From Rhodospirillaceae bacterium UBA6219 (lineage in GTDB: Bacteria; Pseudomonadota; Alphaproteobacteria; Rhodospirillales; Magnetospirillaceae), in assembly GCA_002435715.1 (NCBI GenBank), contig DISD01000091.1, forward strand, positions 7,245-71,244: a stretch of 64,000 nt of DNA, in the 5' to 3' direction. This document shows, in pieces, positions 24,958 through 34,419 of this stretch; position 1 is the stretch's first letter; every line of letters starts with the position of its first letter. The notes beneath the pieces were generated by a model, which was not told the DNA's origin, made no database searches, and saw only the letters and a program-made list of their open reading frames with translations. The position numbers were made by a program, and so were the translations under genes.

Positions 24958-26378
24958 GAACCATGCCGCTTTCCATCGGCGCCATCCATTTCGTCGGCAT
25001 CGGCGGCATCGGCATGTCGGGCATCGCCGAGATTCTGGTCAACCTGGGCTATACGGTTCAAGGCTCGGACATCGCCGACAATTACAACGTCGAACGCCTG
25101 CGTAAGCTGGGCGTCACCGTGCAGATCGGCCACCGGGCGGAAAACCTTGATCAGGCCCGTGTGGTGGTGGTGTCGTCCGCCGTCAAGGCCGACAACCCGG
25201 AAGTGGTCGCGGCGCGTTCCAAGATGGTCCCCGTGGTCCGCCGCGCCGAAATGTTGGCCGAGCTGATGCGCCTGAAATCAGCCATCGCCGTCGGCGGCAC
25301 CCACGGCAAGACCACCACCACCACCTTGGTGTCGGCCATGCTGGACGCCGCCGGCATGGACCCCACCATCATCAATGGCGGTATCATCAACGCCTATGGC
25401 ACCAACGCGCGCCTGGGTGCCGGCGACTGGATGGTGGTGGAGGCCGACGAAAGCGACGGCACCTTCACCAAGCTGCCGGCCACCGCCGTGGTGGTGACCA
25501 ACATCGATCCCGAACACATGGACCATTACGGGACTTTCGACCGCCTGCGCGACGCGTTTCGCACCTTTGTCGAAAACATCCCGTTCTATGGCTTCGCCGC
25601 CTGCTGCATCGACCATCCGGAAGTCCAGGCGCTGATCGCCCGCGTGCCCGACCGCAAGATTGTCACCTACGGCTTCTCGCCCCAGGCGATGATCCGCGCC
25701 ACCAATGTGAAGATCGGCCCCGGCGGCGCCCGCTATGACGTGGTCATCACCGACCGCATCACCGGCAAAAGCCGCATCATCGACGACGTGCGTCTGCCCA
25801 TGTATGGCGAGCACAATGTCCAGAACTCGCTGGCTGCCATCGCCTGCGCCAACGAACTGGGCCTGACCAACGACGTGGTGCGCAAGGCCCTGGGCGGTTT
25901 CTCGGGCGTCAAGCGCCGCTTCACCAAGACCGGCGAGGCCAAGGGCATCACCGTGATCGACGATTACGGCCACCATCCGGTGGAAATCGCCGCCGTGTTG
26001 AAGGCGGCGCGTTCCGCCACCACCGGCAACGTGGTCGCCGTGGTGCAGCCGCACCGTTATTCGCGCCTGTCCTCGCTGTTCGCCGAGTTCTGCACCTGCT
26101 TCAACGACGCCGACACGGTGATCGTCGCCGACGTCTATGCCGCCGGTGAACAGCCCATTCCCGGCGCCGACCGCGATACCCTGGTCACCGGCCTGCAGGA
26201 ACACGGTCACCGTCAGGTGCTGGCTTTGACCGACGCCGCCGCCCTGGCCGCCATGGTCGGCGACCTGGCCGCCAGCGGTGACATGGTGGTCTGCCTGGGC
26301 GCCGGCAACATCACCCAGTGGGCGCATGCTTTGCCGGCGCAACTGGAAGCCCTGCCCAGCAAGGGAGGAGCCGAGTAA
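24954..26378 (+). CDS. murC: UDP-MurNAc:L-alanine ligase MurC
   Basis: A 474-residue Mur ligase catalysing the first amino-acid addition. It starts IGAIHFVGIGGIGMSGIAE, with the ATP loop AVGGTHGKTTTTTLVS, VVEADESDGTF and IDDYGHHPVEIAA followed by VVQPHRYSRL. The ATG overlaps the murG stop; open frame upstream is a shadow. The TAA stop shares its last A with the murB ATG. Confidence 0.96.
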   Translation: MRTMPLSIGAIHFVGIGGIGMSGIAEILVNLGYTVQGSDIADNYNVERLRKLGVTVQIGHRAENLDQARVVVVSSAVKADNPEVVAARSKMVPVVRRAEMLAELMRLKSAIAVGGTHGKTTTTTLVSAMLDAAGMDPTIINGGIINAYGTNARLGAGDWMVVEADESDGTFTKLPATAVVVTNIDPEHMDHYGTFDRLRDAFRTFVENIPFYGFAACCIDHPEVQALIARVPDRKIVTYGFSPQAMIRATNVKIGPGGARYDVVITDRITGKSRIIDDVRLPMYGEHNVQNSLAAIACANELGLTNDVVRKALGGFSGVKRRFTKTGEAKGITVIDDYGHHPVEIAAVLKAARSATTGNVVAVVQPHRYSRLSSLFAEFCTCFNDADTVIVADVYAAGEQPIPGADRDTLVTGLQEHGHRQVLALTDAAALAAMVGDLAASGDMVVCLGAGNITQWAHALPAQLEALPSKGGAE

Positions 26379-27301
26379 TGACCACAGCCCCGCGGAATTC
26401 CTGGATCAAGGCATTGCCGAAGACGCGCGGTCGTTTGACCGTGGACGCGCCTTTGGGCGGTCTGACCTGGTTCCGCGTCGGCGGCAACGCCGAAGCGCTG
26501 TTCCGTCCCGCCGACGTGGACGATCTGGCCGAGTTCCTGGCCGAATTGCCCGCCGAGGTCACCGTCACCGTCATCGGCGTCGGCTCCAACCTGTTGGTGC
26601 GCGACGGTGGTGTCCCTGGTGTGGTCATCCGCCTGGGTGGCGCCTTCGCCGGGATCGACGTCATGGACGACATCGTCACCGCCGGAGCCGGCGCCCTTGA
26701 CCTGAACGTGGCGCTGACCGCCCAGGAACACGGGCTGGCCGGTCTGGAATTCCTGTCCGGCGTGCCCGGCACCATCGGCGGCGCGCTGCGCATGAATGCC
26801 GGGGCTTTTGGCGCCGAGATGAAGGATGTGACGCTTTCGGCCACCGCCATCGACCGCGACGGCACCACCCAATTGCTGACCCTGGCCGATCTGGACATGA
26901 GCTATCGCCATTGCGGCAGCCCGGAAGATTACATCTTCCTGTCCGCCACGTTGCAGGGCAAGCACGGCCCGGCCGGCGCCATCGCCCAAAAGATGGCCGA
27001 CATCAAGCAGGCCCGGGAAGACAGCCAACCCACCCGCGTGCGCACCGGCGGTTCCACCTTCGCCAATCCCGATGGGGCCAAGGCCTGGGAATTGATCGAC
27101 AAGGCCGGCTGCCGCGGTCTGGTCATGGGGGGCGCCCAGGTGTCGGAAAAGCACTGCAACTTCCTTTTGAACCTGGGCGACGCCACCGCCGCCGATATCG
27201 AAAACCTGGGCGAGGAAGTGCGCCGCCGGGTGCTGGACACCAGCGGGATCACCCTGGACTGGGAAATCCGCCGCATCGGCATCGAAGGAGCTAAGTCATG
27301 A
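26378..27301 (+). CDS. murB: UDP-N-acetylenolpyruvoylglucosamine reductase MurB
   Basis: A 307-residue FAD enzyme reducing UDP-GlcNAc-enolpyruvate to UDP-MurNAc. Features: LTWFRVGGNAEALFRPAD, the FAD loop VIGVGSNLLVRDGGVPGVVIRL, SGVPGTIGGALRMNAGAFG, the catalytic GGSTFANPDG with Ser, and GAQVSEKHCNFLLN with a downstream Glu region. The short type IIa-like arrangement fits alphaproteobacteria. It overlaps ddl by 4 bp. The N-terminal extension is short. Confidence 0.95.
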   Translation: MTTAPRNSWIKALPKTRGRLTVDAPLGGLTWFRVGGNAEALFRPADVDDLAEFLAELPAEVTVTVIGVGSNLLVRDGGVPGVVIRLGGAFAGIDVMDDIVTAGAGALDLNVALTAQEHGLAGLEFLSGVPGTIGGALRMNAGAFGAEMKDVTLSATAIDRDGTTQLLTLADLDMSYRHCGSPEDYIFLSATLQGKHGPAGAIAQKMADIKQAREDSQPTRVRTGGSTFANPDGAKAWELIDKAGCRGLVMGGAQVSEKHCNFLLNLGDATAADIENLGEEVRRRVLDTSGITLDWEIRRIGIEGAKS

Positions 27302-28215
27302 GCCGCCGCATCACCGTCTTGATGGGGGGCACCTCGTCCGAACGCGAAGTCTCGCTTCGTTCGGGCGCCGCCGCCGCCAAGGCGCTGGTCGAAGCCGGTT
27401 TCGTGGTCGAAACCGTCGATGTCGGCGCCGACATTTCCAAGCTGGTGGCCGACATCACCGCCAGCAAGCCCGACGTGGTGTTCAACGCGCTGCATGGCCG
27501 CTTTGGCGAAGACGGCTGTGTCCAGGGTCTGTTGAACCTGATGAACATCCCCTACACCCATTCCGGCGTACTGGCCTCGGCGGCGGCGATGGACAAGGGG
27601 TTTTCCCGCCAATTGTTCGCCGAAGCCGGCCTGCCGGTGGCCAAGGGCCTGGTCGTTCATCGCAAGGATGGCGGCGCCGATCCCATGGAACGCCCCTTCG
27701 TGGTCAAGCCGGTCAACGAAGGCTCGTCGGTGGGCGTCTACATCATGAAGCCCGGCGACAACCGTGATCCGTTGGGCGAATGGCCGTTCCAGGCCGACCA
27801 CGTGCTGGTGGAAGAATTCGTGCCGGGTCGTGAACTGACCGTGGCGGTCATGGGTGATCGCGCCCTGGGCTGTTTGGAAATCACCTCGGAACGCGGTTTC
27901 TATGATTACGACGCCAAATACGCGCCCGGTGGCTCCAAGCACATCATGCCGGCCCCGGTTCCCGCCGACATCGCCGCCGAAGCCTGCCGACTGGCGGTCC
28001 AGGCCCACAAGGTGCTGGGCTGCCGCGGGGTGTCCCGCGCCGATCTGCGTTACGACGACACCGTGGCCGGCCGGTCGCGGCTGGTGATCCTGGAAGTCAA
28101 CACCCAGCCGGGAATGACCGCCACCTCTTTGGTCCCTGACATCGCGTCCTATTGCGGCATCAGCTTCCCCGAGCTGGTGCGGTGGATGGTCGAACAAGCG
28201 GAGTGCGACGCATGA
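27298..28215 (+). CDS. ddl: D-alanine--D-alanine ligase
   Basis: A 305-residue ATP-grasp ligase making the D-Ala-D-Ala dipeptide for MurF. N-terminal VLMGGTSSEREVSLRSG, then ALHGRFGEDG, PYTHSGVLASAAAMDK, FVVKPVNEGSSVGV and the C-terminal ILEVNTQPGMTATSLVPDIA define the family. It corresponds to the DdlB position in dcw clusters. Starts at an ATG overlapping murB and ends overlapping ftsQ. Confidence 0.96.
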   Translation: MSRRITVLMGGTSSEREVSLRSGAAAAKALVEAGFVVETVDVGADISKLVADITASKPDVVFNALHGRFGEDGCVQGLLNLMNIPYTHSGVLASAAAMDKGFSRQLFAEAGLPVAKGLVVHRKDGGADPMERPFVVKPVNEGSSVGVYIMKPGDNRDPLGEWPFQADHVLVEEFVPGRELTVAVMGDRALGCLEITSERGFYDYDAKYAPGGSKHIMPAPVPADIAAEACRLAVQAHKVLGCRGVSRADLRYDDTVAGRSRLVILEVNTQPGMTATSLVPDIASYCGISFPELVRWMVEQAECDA

Positions 28216-29207
28216 GCGACAGCGACATCATCATCAGTGCCGAAGACCGGGTGACGCCGGCCACCACGGCCGACACCGTCGAGGTTCCGCGCCTGTCACG
28301 CCCGCGCCGCGCCGCCAAGCCGGCCAAGGACAAGCGTGACGTGCGGGCCGAAGGTCGGGCCGAAAGCAAGCCCAAGAAGGCCCGCCGCCGCGTGGCCCTG
28401 CCACGCTTCAACTTCACGCCCCTGCAAAAACTGTCGGCGGCCGGCATCGCCATGACCACCATCGTGGTCGGCGGCGCCGTCATCTGGCATTCCGGCATCA
28501 TCCAGCGCACCACCCAGACCGCCATCGCCTCGGTGATGCAGGCCACCGCCCGTTTGGGCTTCCGCATCGACGAGATCACCATCGCCGGGCGCGGCCGCAC
28601 CCCCATGGATCAGTTGGCCAGTGCGTTGGGGGCGACGCATGGCAGTCCCATCCTGGCGGTGGATCTGGAACAGGTGAAGGACCGCCTGGAAGCCCTGCCC
28701 TCGGTCAAGGTGGCCGCCGTCGAACGCCGGCTGCCCGACCAGATGCACATCGCCATCGTCGAACGCCAACCCATCGCCATCTGGCAGAACAACGGCCATC
28801 ACGTGTTGGTGGACAAGACCGGCCAAGTCATTCCCGGCACTATCGCCGGCTATGAGGGCCTGCCGTTGGTGGTCGGCGACGGCGCCAATTCGCGGGCCGA
28901 CGAATTGCTGGCCATGCTGGCCAGCGAACCGGCCCTGGCGCCGCGCGTCAAGGCCGCCATCCATGTGGGCAACCGCCGCTGGAACCTGATGCTGGACGAT
29001 TCCCGGGACGGGCTGGAAGTGCGCCTGCCGGAAGAAGACGCCAAGGACGCCTGGCACCGTCTGGCCGATCTGGAACGGGCCCAGGGCCTGTCCGCCCGCC
29101 AGGTGCGCATGGTCGACCTGCGCATCCCCGACCGCATGGTGTTGAAGACCGAGCGCGCCTCGGCCCCGCCCGAACCCGGCAAGGGCCGCAAGGACAACGG
29201 AGCCTGA
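28212..29207 (+). CDS. ftsQ: Cell division protein FtsQ
   Basis: A 331-residue bitopic divisome protein. A ~70-residue cytoplasmic tail rich in Arg/Lys precedes a membrane segment at about residues 74-92 (LSAAGIAMTTIVVGGAVIW). The POTRA domain begins near residue 115 (FRIDEITIAGRGRTPMDQL), followed by the FtsQ beta domain with VKVAAVERRLPDQMHIAIVERQPIA. It links FtsB/L to the early divisome. Coupled by overlapping codons to ddl and ftsA. Confidence 0.93.
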   Translation: MSDSDIIISAEDRVTPATTADTVEVPRLSRPRRAAKPAKDKRDVRAEGRAESKPKKARRRVALPRFNFTPLQKLSAAGIAMTTIVVGGAVIWHSGIIQRTTQTAIASVMQATARLGFRIDEITIAGRGRTPMDQLASALGATHGSPILAVDLEQVKDRLEALPSVKVAAVERRLPDQMHIAIVERQPIAIWQNNGHHVLVDKTGQVIPGTIAGYEGLPLVVGDGANSRADELLAMLASEPALAPRVKAAIHVGNRRWNLMLDDSRDGLEVRLPEEDAKDAWHRLADLERAQGLSARQVRMVDLRIPDRMVLKTERASAPPEPGKGRKDNGA

Positions 29208-30451
29208 TGAGCATGCGCAACGGACTGATCGCAGCGTTGGACGTGGGCAGCACCAAGGTGTGCTGCTTCCTGGCGCGCGTCCAGGAAGACGGCCATCCGC
29301 GCATCGTCGGCATCGGTCATCAGGTGGCGCGCGGCATGCGGGCCGGCGCCGTGGTCGATCTGGAAGAATTGGAACATTCCATCCGTGCGTCCGTCGACGC
29401 CGCCGAGGACATGGCCGGCGAGCGGGTCAAAGCGGTGGTGGTCAACCTGTCGGGCGGCGCGCCCGGGTCCACCAACGTCAAGGTGGAAGTGGCGATGAAC
29501 GGCCACGCCGTCAACGAAGCCGACATCCGCCGCATGCTGGACCACGGTCGCGCCCATCACGAAAGCGCCGACCGCGACCTGATCCACGCCATTCCGGTGG
29601 ATTACACCATCGACGGCAACGAAGGCATCCGCGACCCGCGCGGCATGTATGGCGAACGACTGGGCGTGGCCATCCACGTGATTTCCGCCGCCATCGGCCC
29701 GGTGCGCAACCTGATGACCGTGGTGCATCGCTGCCATCTGGATATCGAGGCCCGGGTGGTCAGCCCGTTCGCCGCCGGTCTGGCCTGTCTGGTGGAAGAC
29801 GAAAAGGAACTGGGCGTCACCTGCATCGACATGGGCGGCGGCACCACGTCCATCGCCGTTTTCGTCGCCGGTCAGCTGGTCCATACCGACGTCATCCCGG
29901 TGGGGGGCTACCACGTCACCAACGACATCGCCCGCGGATTGTCCACGCCGCTTTCCTATGCCGAGCGCCTGAAGACCCTGTATGGCAGCGCCATCCCCTC
30001 GCCCACCGACGACCGCGAGGAACTGAAAGTGCCGCTGGTCGGCGAAGACGAAGACGCCACCTTGAACCAGGTACCGCGTTCCATGCTGATCCAGATCATC
30101 CAGCCGCGTCTGGAAGAGACGCTGGAACTGGTGCGCTCGCATCTGGAAAAAAGCGGCTTCGACAAGATGGCCGGCCGCCGCGTGGTGTTGACCGGCGGCG
30201 CCAGCCAGATGCAGGGCGTGCGCGATCTGGCCGGTCTGGTGCTGGACAAGCAGGTCCGCCTGGGCCGCCCGGTCGGCCTGCACGGTTTGCCCGAATCCAC
30301 CAATGGTCCGGCCTTTTCCACCTGTGCCGGACTGATCCGTTACGCCATGGCGCACCAGCCCGTGGCCAAGGCCGGCAAGAAAGCCGCCCAGGAACAAGCG
30401 GGGGGCAGCGGCTGGGGCCGCGTCGGCTCCTGGCTCAAAAGGAATTTCTAA
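29207..30451 (+). CDS. ftsA: Cell division protein FtsA
   Basis: A 414-residue actin-like ATPase that tethers FtsZ to the membrane. AALDVGSTKVCCFLAR is the phosphate-1 motif, CIDMGGGTTSIAVF phosphate-2 and VVLTGGASQMQGV the adenosine motif. The SHS2 1C domain lies between. The C-terminal WGRVGSWLKRNF is the amphipathic membrane-targeting helix. ATG shares a base with the ftsQ stop. About 41 bp separate it from ftsZ. Confidence 0.96.
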   Translation: MSMRNGLIAALDVGSTKVCCFLARVQEDGHPRIVGIGHQVARGMRAGAVVDLEELEHSIRASVDAAEDMAGERVKAVVVNLSGGAPGSTNVKVEVAMNGHAVNEADIRRMLDHGRAHHESADRDLIHAIPVDYTIDGNEGIRDPRGMYGERLGVAIHVISAAIGPVRNLMTVVHRCHLDIEARVVSPFAAGLACLVEDEKELGVTCIDMGGGTTSIAVFVAGQLVHTDVIPVGGYHVTNDIARGLSTPLSYAERLKTLYGSAIPSPTDDREELKVPLVGEDEDATLNQVPRSMLIQIIQPRLEETLELVRSHLEKSGFDKMAGRRVVLTGGASQMQGVRDLAGLVLDKQVRLGRPVGLHGLPESTNGPAFSTCAGLIRYAMAHQPVAKAGKKAAQEQAGGSGWGRVGSWLKRNF

Positions 30452-30492
30452 GGTTCAATAGGCCAAAAGGCCCTCTCAGCGCGGAGGTATCA

Positions 30493-32229
30493 ATGCTCAA
30501 CTTTCTGCCCGGTAATCCACAGGACTTGAAGCCCAAGATCACCGTCGTCGGCGTCGGCGGTGCCGGTGGCAACGCCGTCAACAACATGATCGCCATGCAT
30601 CTGGAAGGCGTCGAGTTCATCGTCGCCAACACCGATGCCCAGGCCATCAACCAGTCGCGCACCGAACGGCGCGTGCAACTGGGCACCACCGTGGCCGCCG
30701 GCCTGGGCGCCGGTTCGCGCCCCGAGATCGGCCGTGCCGCCGCCGAGGAAAGCCTTGAAGAAGTGATCGGCCAGATCGCTGGCGCCAACATGGTGTTCAT
30801 CACCGCCGGCATGGGCGGCGGCACCGGATCGGGCGCCGCCCCGGTGATCGCGCGGGCCGCCCGCGACCAGGGCATCCTGACCGTCGGCGTGGTGACCAAG
30901 CCGTTCCACTTCGAAGGCGCGCACCGCATGCGTACCGCCGAAGGCGCCATCGAGGAACTGTCGCAATACGTCGACACCCTGATCATCATCCCCAACCAGA
31001 ACCTGTTCCGCATCGCCACCGAACGCACCACCTTCGCCGACGCCTTCAAGATGGCCGACGACGTGCTGTATTCCGGCGTGCGCGGCGTCACCGATCTGAT
31101 GATCAAGCCCGGCCTGATCAACCTGGATTTCGCCGACATCCGCACGGTGATGAGCGAAATGGGCAAGGCGATGATGGGCACCGGCGAGGCCGAGGGCGAC
31201 AAGCGCGCCATCGAAGCCGCCGAGGCCGCCATCTCCAACCCGCTGTTGGACGACGCCTCGATGAAGGGCGCCAAGGGCGTGCTGATCAACATCACCGGCG
31301 GCATGGACATGACCCTGTTCGAAGCCGACGAAGCCGCCAACCGCATCCGCGACGAAGTCGATCCCGACGCCAACATCATCTTCGGTTCGACCTTCGACGA
31401 AGCCCTGAACGGCAAGATGCGCGTTTCCGTGGTCGCCACCGGCATCGCCAGCGAAGCCGCGGCCCAGCCCAAGCCGACCATGGTTTCCGTCGCCCAGACC
31501 CAACCGCAGCCCCCGGCCCGCGTCGCCATCGGCGGTGGCCAGGGCGGCAATTTCCGCCCCACCGTGGTGACCGCCGCCGCCGCTGCTCCGGCTGCCGCCA
31601 TCGCCCAACCGGTGTCCGAACCCACCCTGGCCCGTCCGGCCGCCATGGCCCCGGCTGCCGCCGTCGCCCAACCGGCGGTCAACGCCCAGTTGCGCATGGC
31701 TCAGCCGGCCGTCGCCCAAGCGGCGGTCGCCCAGCCGATGGTCCAACGCGCTCCGGTCCAGGCCGAAGCGGCGCCGCGCATGGAAACCCAGTTGCGTCTG
31801 GACCCCATTCTGGATCGTCCGGCGCCGTCCTCGATCGAGGGTGACTTCCGTGCCGACCACGACATGGGCCATCTGACCCAGGCGGTCACCCAGATCGCCG
31901 ACCAGGTCGACACCGCCCCGATGATGGCCCCCGCCGCTGCCCCGCAACCCCGTCAGCCGCAGCCCCAGCGTCAGCCGGAACCCCAGCGTCAAGCCGAGGA
32001 ACCCCGCCGCGCCGGCGGTCTGTTCGGTCTGCTGGGCCGTCGTTCCGCCCCGCAACCGGCGCCGCAGCCGCAGCGTCACGAGCCCCGCCACGAACCCCGC
32101 CACGAGGCGTCGATGGCGCCGCAGCCGTCCCAGCGGATGGGCACGCCCGCGACCCGCAGCGAACCCAGCGTGGCGCGCAGCGGTGAAAACCTGGATATCC
32201 CGGCCTTCCTGCGCCGTCAGGCGAACTAA
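30493..32229 (+). CDS. ftsZ: Cell division protein FtsZ
   Basis: A 578-residue tubulin-like GTPase, clearly longer than the ~380-residue E. coli protein. Residues ~1-320 hold the GTPase and C-terminal core with GVGGAGGNAVNNMI and the G-box GGGTGSGAAPV near residue 107. Residues ~320-560 are an unusually long Ala/Pro/Gln-rich linker typical of alphaproteobacteria. The final NLDIPAFLRRQAN is the conserved peptide that binds FtsA and other partners. GGAGG sits before the ATG, giving an independent start unlike the overlapped genes upstream. A terminator follows. Confidence 0.96.
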   Translation: MLNFLPGNPQDLKPKITVVGVGGAGGNAVNNMIAMHLEGVEFIVANTDAQAINQSRTERRVQLGTTVAAGLGAGSRPEIGRAAAEESLEEVIGQIAGANMVFITAGMGGGTGSGAAPVIARAARDQGILTVGVVTKPFHFEGAHRMRTAEGAIEELSQYVDTLIIIPNQNLFRIATERTTFADAFKMADDVLYSGVRGVTDLMIKPGLINLDFADIRTVMSEMGKAMMGTGEAEGDKRAIEAAEAAISNPLLDDASMKGAKGVLINITGGMDMTLFEADEAANRIRDEVDPDANIIFGSTFDEALNGKMRVSVVATGIASEAAAQPKPTMVSVAQTQPQPPARVAIGGGQGGNFRPTVVTAAAAAPAAAIAQPVSEPTLARPAAMAPAAAVAQPAVNAQLRMAQPAVAQAAVAQPMVQRAPVQAEAAPRMETQLRLDPILDRPAPSSIEGDFRADHDMGHLTQAVTQIADQVDTAPMMAPAAAPQPRQPQPQRQPEPQRQAEEPRRAGGLFGLLGRRSAPQPAPQPQRHEPRHEPRHEASMAPQPSQRMGTPATRSEPSVARSGENLDIPAFLRRQAN

Positions 32230-32273
32230 GGTCGTTTTGATTTCGCGCTGATTTTTCAAAACGTTACCAACTT

Positions 32274-32310
32274 CGGGGCCCGACCGTTCGCGGGCGGGCC
32301 CCGCTTTCTT
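32274..32310 (+). terminator. Terminator-like hairpin after ftsZ
   Basis: CGGGGCCCG (32274-32282) pairs with CGGGCCCCG (32295-32303), followed by CTTTCTTTC. The T-tract is interrupted, so termination may be partial and allow some read-through into lpxC. Confidence 0.7.
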
Positions 32311-32465
32311 TCAACCGCCATGCTGCGATGTAACAAACCGAAATAATGATTGATTTGAGCGCTTGAGCCCCCAGCGGTAGAAGTTAACCATCGAATTGGG
32401 CCGGATGCCGGGAAGGATGACAAACAGTCATCAGGGAGCATCCGACGAGGAAGGGGTTTTAAGTC

Positions 32466-33458
32466 GTGAAGATCAACAAGACCGACGTGGTTGCCGCCCT
32501 CAATTCTTCTGCCGAATCCAACGTCATTCGCCAACGCACCTTGAAGACCGCCATCGGATGTTCGGGCGTCGGCCTGCATTCGGGCGCCAAGGTCACCATG
32601 GTCTTGCAACCCGCCCCCGCCAATTCCGGCATCAGCTTCCGCCGCACCGACATCGCCGGGCGTGGCGCCATCGTTCCCGCTTTGTGGTCGAACGTCGGCG
32701 ACACCCGCATGAACACCTGCCTGGTCAACGAAGCCAATGTCCAGGTCGGCACCGTCGAACACCTGCTGTCGGCCTTGGCCGGCATGGGCATCGACAATTG
32801 CGTCATCGAAATCAACGGCCCGGAAGTTCCGGTGATGGACGGCTCGGCCGCTCCGTTCCTGTTCCTGATCGAATGCGCCGGCACCGTCGAACAGGACGCG
32901 CCCCGTCAGGCCATCCGGGTGTTGAAGCGCATCACCGTCACCGACGGCGACAAGTCGGCGACCCTGTCGCCGTCCGCCGGCGGCTTCCGCCTGAACTTCC
33001 ACATCGACTTCGCTTCCGCCGCCATCGGCCAGCAGGATTTCTCGGTGGCGCTGACCAAGGGGGCCTTCAAGGCCGAAATCAGCCGGGCGCGCACCTTCGG
33101 TTTCGAACACGAAGTGGCTTACCTGCGCGCCAACGGCTTGGCCCGCGGCGGTTCGCTGGACAACGCGGTGGTCATCGACAGCACCGGAAGCCGTGTGCTG
33201 AACGACGACGGCCTGCGCTATGGCGACGAATTCGTCCGCCACAAGATCCTGGACGCCGTCGGCGATTTGTCGCTGGCCGGTGCCCCCCTGCTGGGCATCT
33301 ATGATGGCGTGCGTTCCGGCCACGCGCTCAACAACCTGTTGCTGCGCAAGCTGTTCGCCGACCAGACCGCCTGGGCCACCACCACCATCGCCGCCGGTTC
33401 GGCCGCTGCCCAGGGCTTGGCCCTGGCTGCCCCGGACAAGTTGGCGGTCAATTCCTGA
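32466..33458 (+). CDS. lpxC: UDP-3-O-acyl-N-acetylglucosamine deacetylase LpxC
   Basis: A 330-residue zinc hydrolase, the committed step of lipid A synthesis. Zinc ligands are visible as His in VGTVEHLLSAL and the His/Asp pair in RHKILDAVGDL; the catalytic-site His is in GVRSGHALNN. RQRTLKTAIGCSGVGLHSG is the family N-terminus after a ~20-residue extension. A GTG start is supported by GAGGAAGGGG upstream. The ~235-bp gap from ftsZ suggests it has its own promoter in addition to possible read-through. LpxC at the end of the dcw cluster is the standard order. Confidence 0.95.
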   Translation: MKINKTDVVAALNSSAESNVIRQRTLKTAIGCSGVGLHSGAKVTMVLQPAPANSGISFRRTDIAGRGAIVPALWSNVGDTRMNTCLVNEANVQVGTVEHLLSALAGMGIDNCVIEINGPEVPVMDGSAAPFLFLIECAGTVEQDAPRQAIRVLKRITVTDGDKSATLSPSAGGFRLNFHIDFASAAIGQQDFSVALTKGAFKAEISRARTFGFEHEVAYLRANGLARGGSLDNAVVIDSTGSRVLNDDGLRYGDEFVRHKILDAVGDLSLAGAPLLGIYDGVRSGHALNNLLLRKLFADQTAWATTTIAAGSAAAQGLALAAPDKLAVNS

Positions 33459-33487
33459 TCCTTCGCTCTTAATATTCCTGAACGAAC

Positions 33488-33525
33488 AAAACTCCCCCGC
33501 GACCACTGGTTCGCGGGGGTTTTTT
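33488..33525 (+). terminator. Strong rho-independent terminator after lpxC
   Basis: CCCCCGCGA (33494-33502) pairs with TCGCGGGGG (33511-33519), with an A-run before and six T after. Marks the end of the dcw cluster. Confidence 0.92.
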
Positions 33526-33596
33526 ATCGGCTGTCTCTTCCCCTGGCCCGACGCCGTGTTATAGTCCCGGCCAGGACTTCAGGCCCAAGGGGATCC

Positions 33597-34412
33597 ATGT
33601 CGCGCTTCAGCTTCACTCGTTCGTTCGCCGGAACCATCGTGATCGCCGCCGCCTTGCTGTCCGCCTGTTCGGACAAGAAGGACGAATACGTCGAACGCCC
33701 GGTCGAGGAACTCTATAACGAGGCCATGGACCTGGTGGAAAAGGGCGAATATTACAAGGCCGCCCAGGCTTTCGACGAGGTCGAGCGTCAGCATCCCTAT
33801 TCGGTGTGGGCCACCAAGGCGCAGTTGATGGCGGCCTATGTGCTGTACGAGCGCAACAAATACGCCGATTCGCTGATCGCCTTGGACCGCTTCATCCAAC
33901 TGCATCCCGGCAACAAGGACGCGCCCTACGCCTATTACCTGAAGGGCCTTTGCTATTACGAGCAGATCACCGACGTGGCCCGCGACCAGAAGATGACCGA
34001 AATGGCGTTGAAATCGCTGCAGGAAGTGGTGGACCGCTATCCGGCCAGCACCTATGCCCGCGACGCCAAGCTGAAGGTCGATTTGACCCGCGACCACTTG
34101 GCCGGCAAGGAAATGAACATCGGCCGCTATTACCAACAGCGCAACCAATGGCTGGCGGCGTTGAACCGTTACAAGGTGGTGGTCGAACAGTTCCAGACCA
34201 CCAGCCACGTGCCGGAAGCCTTGCACCGCATGGTGGAAATCTACCTGACCCTGGGCCTGGAAGACGAAGCCAAGAAGACGGCGGCCGTGCTGGGCCACAA
34301 CTTCCCCGGCAGCGAGTGGTACGAAGACACCTTCTCGATGGTCAAGTCCGGCCAATCGGCCAAGCAGTCGGACGAAAAGGAATCGTCTGGCTGGTTCGGC
34401 TGGATGTGGTAA
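33597..34412 (+). CDS. bamD: Outer membrane assembly lipoprotein BamD
   Basis: A 271-residue lipoprotein of the BAM complex that folds outer-membrane beta-barrels. The signal peptide ends in the lipobox LLSAC with Cys24 as the acylated residue. The rest consists of TPR-like repeats, with RPVEELYNEAMDLVEKGEYY and AAQAFDEVERQHPYS, and LKGLCYYEQI in the middle, all typical of BamD/ComL. The C-terminus ends in a Trp-rich GWFGWMW. A new transcription unit after the lpxC terminator, followed after 7 bp by recN. Confidence 0.94.
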   Translation: MSRFSFTRSFAGTIVIAAALLSACSDKKDEYVERPVEELYNEAMDLVEKGEYYKAAQAFDEVERQHPYSVWATKAQLMAAYVLYERNKYADSLIALDRFIQLHPGNKDAPYAYYLKGLCYYEQITDVARDQKMTEMALKSLQEVVDRYPASTYARDAKLKVDLTRDHLAGKEMNIGRYYQQRNQWLAALNRYKVVVEQFQTTSHVPEALHRMVEIYLTLGLEDEAKKTAAVLGHNFPGSEWYEDTFSMVKSGQSAKQSDEKESSGWFGWMW

Positions 34413-34419
34413 CCGCCCC

